NCBI GenBank assembly: GCA_030671005.1
Contig: DAOVAN010000104.1
Span: 1 to 5,881 of the forward strand
Origin: Caldifarciminota bacterium
GTDB taxonomy: Bacteria; Hydrothermota; Tepidihabitantia; SM23-42
Direction of reading: 5' to 3'
Length of the DNA: 5,881 nt
Shown here: one piece after another, positions 5,785 through 5,881 of the stretch
How positions within the stretch are numbered: the first letter of the stretch is position 1
How the letters are laid out: each line of letters begins with the position of its first letter
Notes under the pieces: model-generated
The model's database searches: none
Told to the model about the DNA's origin: nothing
The model's input: the letters and a program-made list of their open reading frames with translations, nothing else
Program-made: the position numbers and the translations under genes

Positions 5785-5881
5785 CTACTTTTCGAAATTC
5801 TTCACAAACGACATACCAGGTAATTGTTTCACATGACCTTTAATTTCCAGTCTTAGTAGTATATTCAGTATTGAACTCGTG
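5785..5881 (-). CDS. dprA: DNA-processing protein DprA, C-terminal fragment (runs off right edge)
   Basis: A minus-strand frame enters at the right edge and ends at TAG 5787-5785. Its last residues, SSILNILLRLEIKGHVKQ followed by LPGMSFVKNFEK, match the pattern of the DprA C-terminal winged-helix domain (typically a leucine-rich helix, LELKG, then a short wing with LPG and an aromatic). DprA (Smf) loads RecA onto incoming single-stranded DNA during natural transformation; its Rossmann core would lie outside the window. The call rests on only 31 residues, so another winged-helix protein is possible. The gene converges on ahcY, separated by the CCTAAA array. Confidence 0.75.
   Translation of the reverse strand, partial: TSSILNILLRLEIKGHVKQLPGMSFVKNFEK

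Overview
The window holds two divergent gene groups and the tail of a third gene, apparently from a diderm (Gram-negative-type) bacterium. It encodes an outer-membrane TonB-dependent receptor, whose C-terminus ends in Phe as BAM-assembled barrels do, and a signal-peptidase II-type lipoprotein. The short, thermophile/archaeal-like S-adenosylhomocysteine hydrolase and the carboxypeptidase-regulatory-like N-domain on the receptor suggest an uncultured FCB-like or candidate-phylum lineage (WOR-3-like is my best guess). That placement is an inference from family resemblance, not something the sequence proves.

Layout. Minus strand, 1-2884: a TonB-dependent receptor is followed after 14 bases by a lipoprotein gene that runs off the left edge. 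The two look like an operon. The receptor frame carries a full signal peptide but no ATG, GTG or TTG to start it; the first standard start in frame (TTG at 2761) would cut off the signal peptide and part of the N-domain. Positions 2885-3175 are a divergent control region. It holds a good sigma70-type promoter for metK with an almost absent leader, a probable promoter for the receptor, and several operator-like inverted and direct repeats. Plus strand, 3176-5577: metK and ahcY overlap by four bases. Positions 5578-5784 lie between convergent genes and are filled by an AT-rich array of CCTAAA words and two diverged 31-bp repeat copies. Minus strand, 5785-5881: the last 31 codons of what looks like dprA.

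How the genes work together. MetK makes S-adenosylmethionine from methionine and ATP. After methyl transfer, AhcY splits the inhibitory product S-adenosylhomocysteine into adenosine and homocysteine, so the pair feeds and drains the methylation cycle. The receptor and lipoprotein are an envelope pair, probably for uptake of an unidentified ligand, with no visible functional link to the methyl cycle. I found no tRNA, rRNA, CRISPR array, insertion sequence, SAM riboswitch or clear rho-independent terminator. I see no convincing new biological system. The parts most worth a second look are the startless receptor, its calcium-loop motif, the paired lipoprotein, the divergent operator region and the CCTAAA array.
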